A stretch of DNA of 64,000 nucleotides from Pseudomonas grandcourensis (GCF_039909015.1 NZ_CP150919.1:2208501-2272500), one strand, 5' to 3'; positions 42,737 through 52,709 are shown, numbered from the stretch's first letter. The notes: generated by a model from the letters alone, not told the origin. Program-made: numbers and translations.

Positions 42737-42889
42737 GGGCTTTTTAGGATCGTCAGGCGCGATTCTCATCGTGGCGCTGGGGCATGCCCCAAACAGACGC
42801 CGGATAGATTTAAGCAAGCCAACCACACCACCCGTTAATCAGTATTGCAAAAATGGGGGCGACCATAGATTTTTATGCGTGCAGCAAGA

Positions 42890-43828
42890 TTACTTCGAAG
42901 CTTCAATCACGCCGCTTTGGCGTTGCTTGAGGTTTTTTTCCGATTTGTACTGCAGGGCCACCGACGGCACGTCAGCACCGTGCCCGGTTTCGACCCAGTT
43001 GCGAATCCGCGTGGCGTCGGCAAAGTGGGTGTACTTGCCATAGGCGTCGAGGATTACCAGCGTAACCGGGCGATTGGCCATATGTGTCACCAGCACCAGG
43101 CAGTGGCCGGCCTCGTTGGTAAACCCGGTTTTGGTCAGCTCGATGTTCCAGTTCGGCTTGCCGACCAAATGGTCGGTGTTGCGAAAGCCCAGGCTGTAAT
43201 TGGGTTTACGGAACGAGACGGTTTTTTCCTTGGTGGTACTCAATTCGGTCAGCAGCGGATACTTGTGTGCGGCGACCAGCAGTTTGCTCAGGTCGCGGGC
43301 GGTGGATACGTTGCGCGGCGACAGGCCGGTTGGCTCGACGAAGTGGGTGTTGGTCATGCCCAGCGCCTTGGCCTTGGCGTTCATTGCGGCAATAAACGCG
43401 GCGTAGCCACCCGGGTAGTGGTGCGCCAGGCTCGCGGCGGCGCGGTTTTCCGAAGACATCAAGGCGATCAGCAGCATTTCCCGGCGCGGCATTTCGCTGT
43501 TGAGCTTGACCCGGGAGTACACACCTTTCATTTCTGGCGTGTCGCTGATGTTGATGTTGATGTATTCGTCCATGTTCTGGCGGGCTTCAACCACCACCAG
43601 CCCCGTCATCAGTTTGCTGACCGAAGCGATGGGGACGACCACGTCAGGGTTGCTGGCGTAGATGACTTTATTGGTCTGCAGATCCATGAGCAGGGCGCTG
43701 CCGGAAGCGAGCTTGAGATGTGTAGTATCTCGCGGTGCGGCGGTGGTTTCGTCAGCGTTGGCGATTGGCGTGATGAAAGTCCCTGTAACTGCAAAAAATA
43801 GGCTCAGGATGGAAAGACGGATTTTCAC
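42890..43828 (-). CDS. pbpG: D-alanyl-D-alanine endopeptidase PbpG (PBP7)
   Basis: Low-molecular-mass penicillin-binding protein of 312 aa that trims peptidoglycan cross-links in the periplasm. Seen: signal peptide to about residue 25 (IANADE), SxxK motif S69-V-S-K72, SxN motif S126-E-N128, and KTG motif K233-T-G235. Length and motif spacing fit PBP7/PbpG. The 3' flank is the disrupted region behind the IS. No operon partner. Confidence 0.92.
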   Translation of the reverse strand: MKIRLSILSLFFAVTGTFITPIANADETTAAPRDTTHLKLASGSALLMDLQTNKVIYASNPDVVVPIASVSKLMTGLVVVEARQNMDEYININISDTPEMKGVYSRVKLNSEMPRREMLLIALMSSENRAAASLAHHYPGGYAAFIAAMNAKAKALGMTNTHFVEPTGLSPRNVSTARDLSKLLVAAHKYPLLTELSTTKEKTVSFRKPNYSLGFRNTDHLVGKPNWNIELTKTGFTNEAGHCLVLVTHMANRPVTLVILDAYGKYTHFADATRIRNWVETGHGADVPSVALQYKSEKNLKQRQSGVIEASK

Positions 43829-44005
43829 GCTGGCAGACTCATAAAGTGTTGATAAGCCGTTTGTAACGGGCTATTTCGTAAAAAGCGCGACATTCTGGAG
43901 TATGGCTGAATAACTGTCGATGGTTGTTCAAGTAACAGGTGAAAGTCCTGAGAAACATGAAAAAAAAGTCATTTTCCGTCGGGTGGTCGAGGTCGTTTCG
44001 CAGGC

Positions 44006-44034
44006 AAAAAAAACCCCGCCAGGGGGCGGGGTTC
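44006..44034 (-). terminator. Rho-independent terminator of folD
   Basis: AACCCCGCC and GGCGGGGTT arms, followed on the minus strand by a run of T (eight A on the plus strand at 44006-44013). Confidence 0.9.
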
Positions 44035-44065
44035 TTCATCACGCTGTCAGCGTCCGCGGTGAAAC

Positions 44066-44920
44066 TCAGCTATGCAGGGTTTCAGCGGCGTACAGGGTGT
44101 TTTCCAGCAGGCAGGCACGGGTCATCGGGCCTACGCCGCCCGGTACCGGAGTGATCCAGCCGGCGCGGGGCAGGGCGGTTTCGTAGATCACGTCACCGAC
44201 CAGCTTGCCGTCGTCCTGACGGTTGATGCCGACATCGATCACGATCGCGCCTTCCTTGATCCATTCGCCCTTGACCAGGCCCGGTTTGCCGGCGGCGACG
44301 ACGACCAGGTCCGCACGGCCGACATGGCCGGCCAGGTCCTTGGTAAAGCGGTGGGTGACCGTCACGGTGCAACCGGCCAGCAGCAATTCCATGGCCATCG
44401 GGCGGCCTACGATATTGGACGCGCCGACAACCACGGCATTCATCCCGTAAAGGTCGACACCGGTGCTTTCCAGCAGGGTCATGATGCCTTTGGGGGTGCA
44501 TGGGCGCAGCAGCGGGATACGCTGGGCCAGGCGGCCGACGTTATAAGGATGGAAGCCGTCGACGTCTTTATCCGGACGGATGCGTTCCAGCAGCCTGGAG
44601 GCGTCCAGATGTTCGGGAAGCGGAAGCTGAAGCAGGACGCCGTCGATTGCAGGATCGTCGTTCAGGCGATCGATCAGCTCGGTCAGCGCTTCTTGAGTGG
44701 TTTCCGAAGGCAGGTCATAGGCTTGGGATAGAAAGCCGACCTCTTCACAGTCTTTACGCTTGTGCGAGACATAAACCTGAGAGGCAGGATCGCTGCCGAC
44801 CAGGATCACCGCAAGGCCGGGCGTGCGCAGGCCTTGCAGGCGACGCTCGGTGACACGTTGGGCGATCTGCTGGCGCAGGCTGGCGGCGATCGATTTGCCG
44901 TCGATAAGTTGTGCAGTCAT
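44066..44920 (-). CDS. folD: Bifunctional methylenetetrahydrofolate dehydrogenase/cyclohydrolase FolD
   Basis: Cytoplasmic one-carbon enzyme of 284 aa interconverting 5,10-methylene-, methenyl- and 10-formyl-THF. Seen: Y50 and K54 in [32 protein letters not shown] site [15 protein letters not shown], and C-terminal [15 protein letters not shown]. Length matches E. coli FolD. It stands next to the tRNA cluster, as in other Pseudomonas. Confidence 0.95.
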   Translation of the reverse strand: MTAQLIDGKSIAASLRQQIAQRVTERRLQGLRTPGLAVILVGSDPASQVYVSHKRKDCEEVGFLSQAYDLPSETTQEALTELIDRLNDDPAIDGVLLQLPLPEHLDASRLLERIRPDKDVDGFHPYNVGRLAQRIPLLRPCTPKGIMTLLESTGVDLYGMNAVVVGASNIVGRPMAMELLLAGCTVTVTHRFTKDLAGHVGRADLVVVAAGKPGLVKGEWIKEGAIVIDVGINRQDDGKLVGDVIYETALPRAGWITPVPGGVGPMTRACLLENTLYAAETLHS

Positions 44921-45050
44921 TGCGCGTGATTAACCATCGAGAGGGGAAAAAAAGAGAACGCATTCTCGCATGTCGTGCGGTGAGGGCAAAGGCGCTTGGT
45001 CTGCAAATTCCCCTAACTCCTTTAATTAAATGAATTTTTTTTAAAAAGGA

Positions 45051-45078
45051 TTTGACGACCTTCGGGGGGCTCTATACT
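45051..45078 (+). promoter_or_regulatory. Promoter of the tRNA cluster
   Basis: TTTGAC (45051-45056) and TATACT (45073-45078) with a 16-base spacer, followed by a GC-rich discriminator. An AT-rich upstream element (TTTAATTAAATGAATTTTTT) precedes it, as for stable-RNA promoters. Confidence 0.7.
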
Positions 45079-45194
45079 ATTCGTCGCACTTGTCGGGCAC
45101 AGCCTAGCACTGGTTAGGAAGGTTGAGCGGAATTACGATTCTGCGAGACCGGAAAGCACTTAGTTTGTAGTCCTCCAAGGTTACAGCTAACAAG

Positions 45195-45271
45195 GCGCCC
45201 GTAGCTCAGCTGGATAGAGCATCCGCCTTCTAAGCGGATGGTCGCAGGTTCGAGTCCTGCCGGGTGCGCCA
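45195..45271 (+). tRNA. tRNA-Arg (UCU)
   Basis: 77 bases including encoded CCA. Acceptor GCGCCCG pairs with CGGGTGC; anticodon loop CTTCTAA gives UCU; T-loop GGTTCGAGTCC. First of four tRNAs in one transcription unit. Confidence 0.95.
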
Positions 45272-45303
45272 TTAGGCAGCTTTGGCACAAGTAGCGCGAT
45301 ATG

Positions 45304-45379
45304 GTGGGCGTAGCTCAGTTGGTAGAGCACGGGATTGTGACTCCCGTTGTCGTGGGTTCGATCCCCATCGTCCACCCCA
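45304..45379 (+). tRNA. tRNA-His (GUG), copy 1
   Basis: Acceptor GTGGGCG pairs with CGTCCAC, anticodon GTG in GGATTGTGACTCC, encoded CCA. A G precedes the first base, as needed for the -1 G of tRNA-His. Identical to copy 2. Confidence 0.95.
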
Positions 45380-45386
45380 TATTTCG

Positions 45387-45417
45387 AAAGGCGCCAGATT
45401 AACAGTCTGGCGCCTTT
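45387..45417 (+). terminator. Hairpin after tRNA-His copy 1
   Basis: AAAGGCGCCAGA and TCTGGCGCCTTT arms. Same hairpin as after copy 2 but with a poorer T-run, so read-through to tRNA-Leu is likely. Confidence 0.6.
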
Positions 45418-45435
45418 GCTTTAAAGGCTTCACCC

Positions 45436-45520
45436 GCGGATGTGGTGGAATTGGTAGACACACTGGATTTAGGTTCCAGCGCCGCGAGGCGTAAGAGTTC
45501 GAGTCTCTTCATCCGCACCA
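45436..45520 (+). tRNA. tRNA-Leu (UAG)
   Basis: 85 bases with a long variable arm. Acceptor GCGGATG pairs with CATCCGC, anticodon TAG in the loop TTTAGGT, encoded CCA. Confidence 0.95.
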
Positions 45521-45598
45521 ATTAAAGCTTCACTCAGGCACTTGGCTTGGCTGGAGCTTGATAAAGAAGTTTGTTTGGCTTCTTTAACAGGCAATATG

Positions 45599-45674
45599 GT
45601 GGGCGTAGCTCAGTTGGTAGAGCACGGGATTGTGACTCCCGTTGTCGTGGGTTCGATCCCCATCGTCCACCCCA
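45599..45674 (+). tRNA. tRNA-His (GUG), copy 2
   Basis: Identical in sequence to copy 1, and flanked by the same GCGCCAGATT hairpin. The shared block from about CAATATGGTG to the hairpin indicates a duplication. Confidence 0.95.
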
Positions 45675-45681
45675 TATTTCG

Positions 45682-45716
45682 AAAGGCGCCAGATTGAAAA
45701 GTCTGGCGCCTTTTTT
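45682..45716 (+). terminator. Terminator of the tRNA unit
   Basis: AAAGGCGCCAGA and TCTGGCGCC arms followed by six T. The following stretch to 45970 holds no gene that I can support. Confidence 0.8.
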
Positions 45717-45970
45717 GTTTCAGCGGCCGCAGGTTCCGGGTCGCAGGGGCAGGGCGTTTCGTCGTATTTATGTTTCTCGATGATGCAGCCCTGCTCGCCG
45801 GCCTTGCTTGCGAGATCGGCTGTCAGGGAGATGATTGGCTGCCTTCTCTATATATGGAAAGGCTGGCGCAGAGCCCTGGCGTGATTGGTTGTATTTGCCA
45901 TCGGGGCGAGGTGCATTCGTGCATTCGCACCTATAAATTGCCTGCTGCGTTTTTACCCGTTTTCAGTAGG

Positions 45971-45999
45971 GTGACTTCTTGAGTTTGACCCACTAGAAT
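45971..45999 (+). promoter_or_regulatory. Candidate sigma-70 promoter of tig
   Basis: GTGACT (45971-45976) and TAGAAT (45994-45999), spacer 17, 61 bases before the tig start. Confidence 0.4.
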
Positions 46000-46060
46000 G
46001 CATGCCCTTGATTCTGGGGTCGGAAACGGCCGGCTAACGTCTGTGCAACGAGGAATATCC

Positions 46061-47371
46061 ATGCAAGTTTCTGTTGAAAATACTACTGCTCTTGAGCGCC
46101 GCATGAGCGTCACCGTGCCGGCTGAGCGCATCGAGAGCCAGGTCAACAAGCGTCTGCAGCAGACCGCCCAAAAGGCCAAGATTGCTGGCTTCCGTCCAGG
46201 CAAAGTGCCAATGAGCGAAATCAAGCGCCGTTTCGGTGCTGACGCTCGCCAGGAAGCTGTAGGCGACGTGATCCAGTCTTCCTTCTACGAAGCTGTGGTT
46301 GAGCAGAAGCTGAACCCGGCTGGTCAGCCTTCGATCGAGCCAAAATCCCTGGAAGCGGGCAAGGACCTGGAATACGTAGCCGTATTCGAAGTGTTCCCTG
46401 AGTTCACCGTTGCCGGTTTCGAAGGTATCGCCGTAGAGCGCCTGAGCGCTGACGTGTCTGATGCCGATCTGGACAAGATGCTGGACATCCTGCGCAAGCA
46501 GAACACCCGTTTCGAAGTGGCCGATCGCGCCGCTCAAAACGAAGACCAGCTGAACATTGACTTCGTCGGCAAGGTTGACGGTGAAGTGTTCGCTGGCGGT
46601 TCCGCCAAGGGTACTCAGCTGGTTCTGGGTTCCGGCCGCATGATCCCTGGTTTCGAAGATGGCCTGGTTGGCGCAAAAGCCGGTGAAGAACGCGTTCTGA
46701 ACCTGACTTTCCCAGAGGACTATCAGAACCTGGACCTGGCTGGCAAAACCGCCGAGTTCACCGTGACCGTCAACACCGTTTCCGAGCCAAAACTGCCAGA
46801 ACTGACCGAAGAATTCTTCGCTCAATTCGGCATCAAGGAAACCGGTCTGGAAGGCTTCCGCGCCGAAGTTCGCAAGAACATGGAGCGTGAGCTGCGTCAG
46901 GCGATCAAATCCAAGGTCAAGAATCAGGTAATGGACGGTCTGCTGACCACCAACCCGATCGAAGTGCCAAAGGCCCTGCTGTCCAACGAAGTTGACCGTC
47001 TGCGCGTGCAGGCTGTTCAGCAGTTCGGTGGCAACATCAAGCCTGACCAACTGCCGGCCGAGCTGTTCGAAGAGCAAGCCAAGCGCCGTGTAGTGCTGGG
47101 CCTGATCGTGGCTGAAGTGGTCAAGCAGTTCGACCTGAAGCCTGACGAAACCCGCGTACGCGAGATGATTCAGGAAATGGCTTCGGCCTACCAGGAGCCT
47201 GAGCAAGTTGTGTCCTGGTACTACAAGAACGACCAGCAACTGAACGAAGTTCGCTCGGTTGTGCTGGAAGAGCAAGTTGTGGATACTGTTCTGCAGAAAG
47301 CTAGCGTGACCGACAAATCGGTCTCTTACGAAGAAGCGGTCAAGCCGGTAGAAGCACCACAAGCCGACTGA
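46061..47371 (+). CDS. tig: Trigger factor
   Basis: Ribosome-associated chaperone of 436 aa. Seen: [20 protein letters not shown] start, ribosome-binding loop [17 protein letters not shown] (residues about 43-59), a central FKBP-type PPIase domain ([35 protein letters not shown]) and an alpha-helical C-terminal arm. ATG at 46061 follows CGAGGAA; the longer upstream frame has no support. Gene order tig-clpP-clpX-lon-hupB-ppiD is the conserved one. Confidence 0.97.
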   Translation: MQVSVENTTALERRMSVTVPAERIESQVNKRLQQTAQKAKIAGFRPGKVPMSEIKRRFGADARQEAVGDVIQSSFYEAVVEQKLNPAGQPSIEPKSLEAGKDLEYVAVFEVFPEFTVAGFEGIAVERLSADVSDADLDKMLDILRKQNTRFEVADRAAQNEDQLNIDFVGKVDGEVFAGGSAKGTQLVLGSGRMIPGFEDGLVGAKAGEERVLNLTFPEDYQNLDLAGKTAEFTVTVNTVSEPKLPELTEEFFAQFGIKETGLEGFRAEVRKNMERELRQAIKSKVKNQVMDGLLTTNPIEVPKALLSNEVDRLRVQAVQQFGGNIKPDQLPAELFEEQAKRRVVLGLIVAEVVKQFDLKPDETRVREMIQEMASAYQEPEQVVSWYYKNDQQLNEVRSVVLEEQVVDTVLQKASVTDKSVSYEEAVKPVEAPQAD

Positions 47372-47397
47372 TCACTTTTGCGGTAAGAAGCAAACAC

Positions 47398-47425
47398 CAT
47401 AAGCCAGCTTTCGAGCTGGCTTATG
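47398..47425. terminator. Hairpin between tig and clpP
   Basis: CATAAGCCAGCT and AGCTGGCTTATG, 12-base perfect arms and a 4-base loop, no T-run. Probably an attenuator or an mRNA end. Confidence 0.6.
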
Positions 47426-47464
47426 CGTATTCAAGACATAACTATTTGGGAGTGACTGCAGAGC

Positions 47465-48100
47465 ATGTTCCGTAATTCGTATATTCAGCAGAACTCTGAT
47501 ATCCAGGCCGCAGGCGGCCTGGTCCCGATGGTTGTCGAGCAGTCCGCTCGTGGCGAGCGCGCCTACGACATCTACTCGCGTCTCCTCAAGGAGCGGGTGA
47601 TCTTTCTGGTTGGTCCGGTAGAGGACTACATGGCCAACCTGATCTGTGCGCAATTGCTGTTCCTTGAAGCGGAAAACCCGGACAAGGACATCCATCTCTA
47701 TATCAACTCCCCGGGCGGTTCGGTGACGGCTGGCATGTCGATCTACGACACCATGCAGTTCATCAAACCCAACGTGTCGACCACCTGTATCGGTCAGGCG
47801 TGCAGCATGGGCGCATTCCTGCTGACGGCCGGTGCACAAGGCAAGCGTTACTGCCTGCCGAACTCGCGTGTGATGATTCACCAACCACTGGGCGGTTTCC
47901 AGGGCCAGGCATCGGATATCGAAATCCATGCCAAGGAAATCCTCTTCATTCGTGAGCGTCTCAACACGCTGATGGCCAAGCACAGCGGGCGCACTCTCGA
48001 AGAAATCGAGCGCGATACCAACCGCGACAACTTCATGAGTGCAGATGCCGCGCGTGAGTACGGGTTGATCGATGAAGTGATCAGCCAGCGTCCTGCTTAA
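47465..48100 (+). CDS. clpP: ATP-dependent Clp protease proteolytic subunit
   Basis: Serine peptidase of 211 aa forming the double-heptamer chamber. Seen: catalytic S114 (QACSMGAF), H139 (RVMIHQP) and D188 (RDTNRDNF), with the same spacing as in E. coli preprotein numbering. A short N-terminal propeptide is expected. GGGAGTG lies upstream. Works with ClpX encoded next. Confidence 0.97.
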   Translation: MFRNSYIQQNSDIQAAGGLVPMVVEQSARGERAYDIYSRLLKERVIFLVGPVEDYMANLICAQLLFLEAENPDKDIHLYINSPGGSVTAGMSIYDTMQFIKPNVSTTCIGQACSMGAFLLTAGAQGKRYCLPNSRVMIHQPLGGFQGQASDIEIHAKEILFIRERLNTLMAKHSGRTLEEIERDTNRDNFMSADAAREYGLIDEVISQRPA

Positions 48101-48212
48101 ACCAGGCAGCTCAAAATAAGGTTGGTCGGCGGGTCCGATCACCAGCGGGCTTGAAAAAGCCCGCAATAGCCTTCATCTTGTGTTGCAAGCCTATCGGATT
48201 TGGATCGAACGA

Positions 48213-49496
48213 ATGACTGACACCCGCAACGGCGAGGACAACGGCAAGCTGCTCTATTGCTCCTTCTGTGGCAAAAGCCAGCATGAAGTACGCAAATTGA
48301 TTGCCGGCCCCTCGGTCTTTATCTGCGACGAGTGCGTCGACCTGTGCAACGACATCATCCGCGAGGAGGTGCAGGAAGCACAGGCCGAAAGCAGCGCGCA
48401 TAAATTGCCTTCGCCTAAAGAAATCAGCGGCATCCTTGATCAGTATGTGATTGGTCAGGAGCGTGCGAAAAAGGTTCTGGCCGTAGCGGTGTACAACCAC
48501 TACAAGCGCCTGAACCAGCGTGACAAAAAGAATGACGACGTCGAACTCGGCAAGAGCAACATCCTGCTGATCGGCCCGACAGGCTCGGGTAAGACCCTGC
48601 TGGCCGAAACACTGGCCCGCTTGCTGAACGTTCCGTTCACCATCGCCGACGCAACCACCCTCACCGAGGCGGGTTACGTGGGTGAAGATGTCGAGAACAT
48701 CATTCAGAAGCTGCTGCAGAAATGCGATTACGACGTGGAAAAAGCCCAGATGGGCATTGTCTACATCGATGAAATCGACAAGATTTCGCGCAAGTCTGAT
48801 AACCCGTCGATCACCCGGGACGTTTCCGGTGAAGGTGTGCAGCAGGCCCTGCTCAAGTTGATCGAAGGCACGGTCGCTTCCGTTCCGCCACAAGGTGGTC
48901 GCAAGCATCCGCAGCAGGAATTCCTGCAGGTCGACACCCGTAACATCCTGTTCATCTGCGGTGGCGCGTTCTCTGGTCTTGAGAAAGTCATTCAAAACCG
49001 TTCCACCAAGGGTGGCATCGGTTTCAACGCGGAAGTGCGCAGCAAGGAAGAAGGCAAGAAAGTCGGTGAGTCCCTGCGTGAAGTCGAGCCTGACGATCTG
49101 GTCAAGTTCGGTCTGATCCCGGAATTCGTCGGTCGTCTGCCGGTACTTGCCACGCTGGACGAGCTTGACGAGGCTGCGTTGATGCAGATCCTCACCGAGC
49201 CGAAAAATGCCCTGACCAAGCAGTATGCCAAGCTGTTCGAGATGGAAGGCGTGGATCTGGAATTCCGGACCGACGCTCTGAAATCGGTCGCCAAGCGTGC
49301 CCTGGAGCGTAAAACCGGTGCCCGTGGCCTGCGTTCGATTCTCGAAGGTGTATTGCTCGACACTATGTATGAAATCCCCTCGCAATCGGAGGTGAGCAAA
49401 GTAGTGATCGATGAAAGCGTGATAGAAGGCAAGTCCAAGCCACTGTATATCTACGAAAACAGTGAGCCGACCGCCAAGGCCGCGCCAGACGCTTAA
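48213..49496 (+). CDS. clpX: ATP-dependent Clp protease ATP-binding subunit ClpX
   Basis: AAA+ unfoldase of 427 aa that feeds substrates to ClpP. Seen: N-terminal zinc finger C16-x2-C19 and C38-x2-C41, Walker A GPTGSGKT (121-128), Walker [10 protein letters not shown], and the pore/IGF region [12 protein letters not shown] at 48213 chosen by homology; the upstream frame of 11 residues is not conserved. A hairpin (about 48148-48167) in the 112-base gap may tune expression relative to clpP. Confidence 0.97.
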   Translation: MTDTRNGEDNGKLLYCSFCGKSQHEVRKLIAGPSVFICDECVDLCNDIIREEVQEAQAESSAHKLPSPKEISGILDQYVIGQERAKKVLAVAVYNHYKRLNQRDKKNDDVELGKSNILLIGPTGSGKTLLAETLARLLNVPFTIADATTLTEAGYVGEDVENIIQKLLQKCDYDVEKAQMGIVYIDEIDKISRKSDNPSITRDVSGEGVQQALLKLIEGTVASVPPQGGRKHPQQEFLQVDTRNILFICGGAFSGLEKVIQNRSTKGGIGFNAEVRSKEEGKKVGESLREVEPDDLVKFGLIPEFVGRLPVLATLDELDEAALMQILTEPKNALTKQYAKLFEMEGVDLEFRTDALKSVAKRALERKTGARGLRSILEGVLLDTMYEIPSQSEVSKVVIDESVIEGKSKPLYIYENSEPTAKAAPDA

Positions 49497-49516
49497 GCGT
49501 CACGCAGCTTGATTAA

Positions 49517-49547
49517 AGAAGGGGCCTTCGGGCCCCTTTGCTTTTTG
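49517..49547 (+). terminator. Rho-independent terminator after clpX
   Basis: AAGGGGCC and GGCCCCTT arms with TTCG-type loop, then TGCTTTTT. Confidence 0.85.
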
Positions 49548-49569
49548 CGCGTTTTACACAGTCTTTGTG

Positions 49570-49598
49570 CTTGTTTTTTTTGAAGGCTGCCCCCATCT
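49570..49598 (+). promoter_or_regulatory. Sigma-32 heat-shock promoter of lon
   Basis: CTTG (49570-49573) and CCCCAT (49591-49596) separated by 17 bases, matching CTTGAAA-N13-14-CCCCAT except for T-rich bases after CTTG. It lies 61 bases before the lon start. Confidence 0.65.
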
Positions 49599-49656
49599 TG
49601 GTTTCAAGCTTACTTCCATCTGTTTACGGCCTTATGGCCGCCGTAGAGGCGAAATC

Positions 49657-52053
49657 ATGAAGACAACCATCGAATTGCCTCTCCTGCCATTGCGTGATGT
49701 CGTGGTTTATCCGCACATGGTTATCCCGCTGTTCGTGGGGCGCGAGAAATCCATCGAAGCCCTCGAAGCTGCGATGACGGGTGACAAGCAGATTCTTCTG
49801 CTGGCCCAGAGAAACCCGGCTGACGACGATCCCGGTGAAGAGGCCCTGTACCGCGTTGGTACGATTGCTACCGTTCTGCAGTTGCTGAAGCTACCTGACG
49901 GAACGGTCAAGGTTCTGGTCGAAGGCGAGCAGCGGGGCGCCGTTGAGCGCTTCAGCGAAGTGGACGGCCACTGCCGCGCCGAAGTCTCCCTGATCGACGA
50001 AGTTGAAGCACCTGAGCGCGAGTCGGAAGTGTTCGTTCGCAGCTTGCTGTCCCAGTTCGAGCAATATGTGCAGTTGGGCAAGAAAGTCCCGGCTGAGGTC
50101 CTGTCGTCGCTCAACAGCATCGATGAGCCAGGTCGCCTGGTGGACACCATGGCCGCGCACATGGCCCTGAAGATCGAACAGAAACAGGAAATTCTCGAAA
50201 TCATCGATTTGTCGGCCCGGGTCGAGCACGTTCTCGCCTTGCTGGATGCCGAGATCGACCTGCTGCAAGTCGAAAAACGCATTCGTGGTCGCGTCAAAAA
50301 GCAAATGGAGCGCAGTCAGCGCGAGTACTACCTGAATGAGCAGATGAAGGCCATTCAGAAAGAGCTCGGCGACAGCGACGAAGGTCACAACGAAGTCGAA
50401 GAGCTGAAAAAGCGTATCGATGCCGCCGGCCTGCCGAAAGACGCGCTGGCCAAGGCGACGGCCGAGCTGAACAAGCTCAAGCAGATGTCGCCGATGTCCG
50501 CGGAAGCAACCGTGGTGCGCTCGTACATCGACTGGCTGGTTCAGGTGCCGTGGAAGGCCCAGAGCAAGGTACGGCTGGACCTGGCGCGTGCAGAAGACAT
50601 TCTGGATGCCGACCACTACGGCCTCGAAGAGGTCAAGGAACGCATCCTCGAATACCTCGCCGTGCAAAAGCGCGTGAAAAAAATTCGTGGTCCGGTGTTG
50701 TGCCTGGTCGGACCTCCAGGGGTGGGTAAAACATCCCTGGCGGAGTCGATTGCTCACGCCACCAACCGCAAATTCGTGCGCATGGCCCTCGGCGGTGTGC
50801 GTGACGAGGCGGAAATTCGTGGTCATCGCCGTACTTACATCGGTTCGATGCCAGGAAGATTGATTCAAAAGATGACAAAAGTGGGTGTCCGCAACCCGCT
50901 GTTCCTGCTCGATGAAATCGACAAGATGGGCAGCGACATGCGTGGCGATCCGGCATCGGCGTTGCTGGAAGTGCTCGATCCGGAGCAGAACCACAACTTC
51001 AACGATCACTATCTTGAAGTCGATTACGACCTGTCCGATGTGATGTTCCTGTGCACCTCGAACTCGATGAACATCCCGCCGGCGTTGCTGGACCGGATGG
51101 AAGTGATCCGTCTGCCGGGCTACACCGAAGACGAGAAGATCAACATCGCCGTCAAATACCTTTCGCCAAAGCAGATTACGGCCAACGGCCTGAAGAAAGG
51201 CGAGCTGGAGTTTGACGCAGACGCGATCCGCGACATCATCCGCTATTACACCCGTGAAGCCGGTGTGCGTGGGCTGGAGCGCCAGATTGCCAAGGTCTGC
51301 CGCAAGGCGGTCAAGGAGCATGCGCTGGAAAAACGCTTCTCGGTGAAGGTCACCGCAGAAATGCTGGAGCACTTTCTGGGCGTGCGCAAATTCCGCTACG
51401 GCCTGGCCGAGCAGCAGGATCAGATCGGTCAGGTGACCGGGTTGGCGTGGACTCAGGTGGGCGGCGAACTGCTGACCATCGAAGCGGCCGTCGTACCGGG
51501 CAAGGGCCAGTTGATCAAGACCGGCTCCCTGGGTGACGTGATGGTCGAATCGATCACTGCGGCCTTGACCGTTGTCCGCAGCCGGGCGAAGAGCCTGGGG
51601 ATCCCTCTGGACTTCCATGAGAAGCGTGACACGCACATCCATATGCCAGAAGGGGCGACTCCCAAAGACGGCCCTAGCGCCGGTGTAGGCATGTGCACGG
51701 CCCTGGTATCGGCATTGACCGGCATTCCGGTACGCGCGGATGTCGCCATGACCGGCGAAATCACGTTGCGTGGCCAGGTCCTGGCCATTGGCGGCTTGAA
51801 AGAAAAACTGCTGGCTGCACACCGTGGCGGAATCAAGACAGTGATCATTCCTGAAGAGAATGTGCGCGATCTCAAAGAGATTCCGGACAATATCAAGCAG
51901 GATCTACAGATTAAACCGGTTAAATGGATTGACGAGGTCCTGCAAATTGCGCTGCAATACGCGCCGGAGCCCTTGCCGGATGTGGCTCCGGAGATAGTCG
52001 CGAAGGATGAGAAACGCGACGCAGATTCTAAGGAAAGAATTAGCACGCATTAA
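49657..52053 (+). CDS. lon: ATP-dependent protease Lon
   Basis: AAA+ serine/lysine protease of 798 aa. Seen: N-terminal substrate domain (PLLPLRDVVVYPHMV), Walker A GPPGVGKT (352-359), FLLDEIDK, and the protease dyad S674 (DGPSAGVGM) and K717 (GGLKEKLLAA), 43 residues apart as in E. coli. ATG at 49657 follows GAGGCG; upstream frame contains no conserved residues. Preceded by a heat-shock promoter. Confidence 0.97.
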   Translation: MKTTIELPLLPLRDVVVYPHMVIPLFVGREKSIEALEAAMTGDKQILLLAQRNPADDDPGEEALYRVGTIATVLQLLKLPDGTVKVLVEGEQRGAVERFSEVDGHCRAEVSLIDEVEAPERESEVFVRSLLSQFEQYVQLGKKVPAEVLSSLNSIDEPGRLVDTMAAHMALKIEQKQEILEIIDLSARVEHVLALLDAEIDLLQVEKRIRGRVKKQMERSQREYYLNEQMKAIQKELGDSDEGHNEVEELKKRIDAAGLPKDALAKATAELNKLKQMSPMSAEATVVRSYIDWLVQVPWKAQSKVRLDLARAEDILDADHYGLEEVKERILEYLAVQKRVKKIRGPVLCLVGPPGVGKTSLAESIAHATNRKFVRMALGGVRDEAEIRGHRRTYIGSMPGRLIQKMTKVGVRNPLFLLDEIDKMGSDMRGDPASALLEVLDPEQNHNFNDHYLEVDYDLSDVMFLCTSNSMNIPPALLDRMEVIRLPGYTEDEKINIAVKYLSPKQITANGLKKGELEFDADAIRDIIRYYTREAGVRGLERQIAKVCRKAVKEHALEKRFSVKVTAEMLEHFLGVRKFRYGLAEQQDQIGQVTGLAWTQVGGELLTIEAAVVPGKGQLIKTGSLGDVMVESITAALTVVRSRAKSLGIPLDFHEKRDTHIHMPEGATPKDGPSAGVGMCTALVSALTGIPVRADVAMTGEITLRGQVLAIGGLKEKLLAAHRGGIKTVIIPEENVRDLKEIPDNIKQDLQIKPVKWIDEVLQIALQYAPEPLPDVAPEIVAKDEKRDADSKERISTH

Positions 52054-52078
52054 GTACGTATTTGCCTGGGGGGCTTTC

Positions 52079-52107
52079 TTGACAGCTTTTTAGAGCCCTT
52101 GTTATAA
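52079..52107 (+). promoter_or_regulatory. Sigma-70 promoter of hupB
   Basis: TTGACA (52079-52084) and TTATAA (52102-52107) with a 17-base spacer, close to consensus, 97 bases before hupB. Confidence 0.75.
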
Positions 52108-52203
52108 AGCGGCTCTTAAGTGTCTGTAGGCCATTCAGCACTCGTTTTTGCTTTCACCAAAAAAACTTAGAATCATACTCAAATAGATATAAGGGGACTT
52201 AGA

Positions 52204-52476
52204 GTGAACAAGTCGGAACTGATTGATGCTATCGCTGCATCCGCTGATATCCCGAAAGCTGCTGCTGGCCGTGCGCTGGACGCTGTAATCGAATCCGTCA
52301 CTGGCGCTCTCAAGGCTGGCGACTCTGTTGTTCTGGTTGGTTTCGGTACTTTCTCCGTAACTGATCGTCCGGCTCGCATTGGTCGTAACCCACAGACCGG
52401 TAAGACGCTGGAAATCGCAGCAGCCAAAAAACCAGGTTTCAAAGCCGGTAAAGCACTGAAAGAAGCTGTCAACTAA
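52204..52476 (+). CDS. hupB: DNA-binding protein HU-beta
   Basis: Nucleoid protein of 90 aa. Seen: [20 protein letters not shown] start (encoded with GTG), [10 protein letters not shown], and the DNA-arm segment [26 protein letters not shown] precedes the start. Length and position after lon are canonical. Confidence 0.97.
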   Translation: MNKSELIDAIAASADIPKAAAGRALDAVIESVTGALKAGDSVVLVGFGTFSVTDRPARIGRNPQTGKTLEIAAAKKPGFKAGKALKEAVN

Positions 52477-52529
52477 GTTCGATTCAGGTTTTTACCCATC
52501 CGGGTCGGGGTCATGCCTGACTTGGCAGC

Positions 52530-52607
52530 GGAGCGGCAGTCCTGACAGCAGGTCGCCGGTTCAAGACACCGAGGGTCGCCAGTTCGAGCCCTCGATCCGC
52601 TCCGCCA
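52530..52607 (+). pseudogene. Decayed tRNA-Asp-like sequence
   Basis: 78 bases begin GGAGCGG and end CCGCTCCGCCA, a perfect 7-base acceptor with encoded CCA identical to tRNA-Asp ends. GAGGGTCGCCAGTTCGAGC matches the GGGGGTCGCGGGTTCGAG part of tRNA-Asp. The D arm, the anticodon stem and the T stem no longer pair, and no GUC anticodon loop is present. It sits between hupB and ppiD and is followed by a terminator. Likely a dead duplicate or the scar of an integrated element. Confidence 0.6.
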
Positions 52608-52615
52608 GTTACGAG

Positions 52616-52642
52616 AAGGCGCATCCTCGGATGCGCCTTTCT
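52616..52642 (+). terminator. Terminator before ppiD
   Basis: AAGGCGCATCC and GGATGCGCCTT, 11-base perfect arms around 2 bases, then TCTTC. Ends the hupB or pseudo-tRNA transcript. Confidence 0.75.
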
Positions 52643-52709
52643 TCTATCCGGACTCTACCCACGCTCCACGGTTGCCTAATTTTGAAGTTCAACCGTTTCT
52701 GGGGGACGC

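Noticed and set aside
42746..42889. Possible remnant of a second insertion or a small gene right of the IS
   Set aside because: Only a short palindrome (GGGGCATGCCCC) and no frame or end sequences; I see nothing that can be named.
45717..45970. Small frames between the tRNA cluster and tig
   Set aside because: No ribosome binding site, no conserved motif, and the tig promoter lies at the end of this interval.
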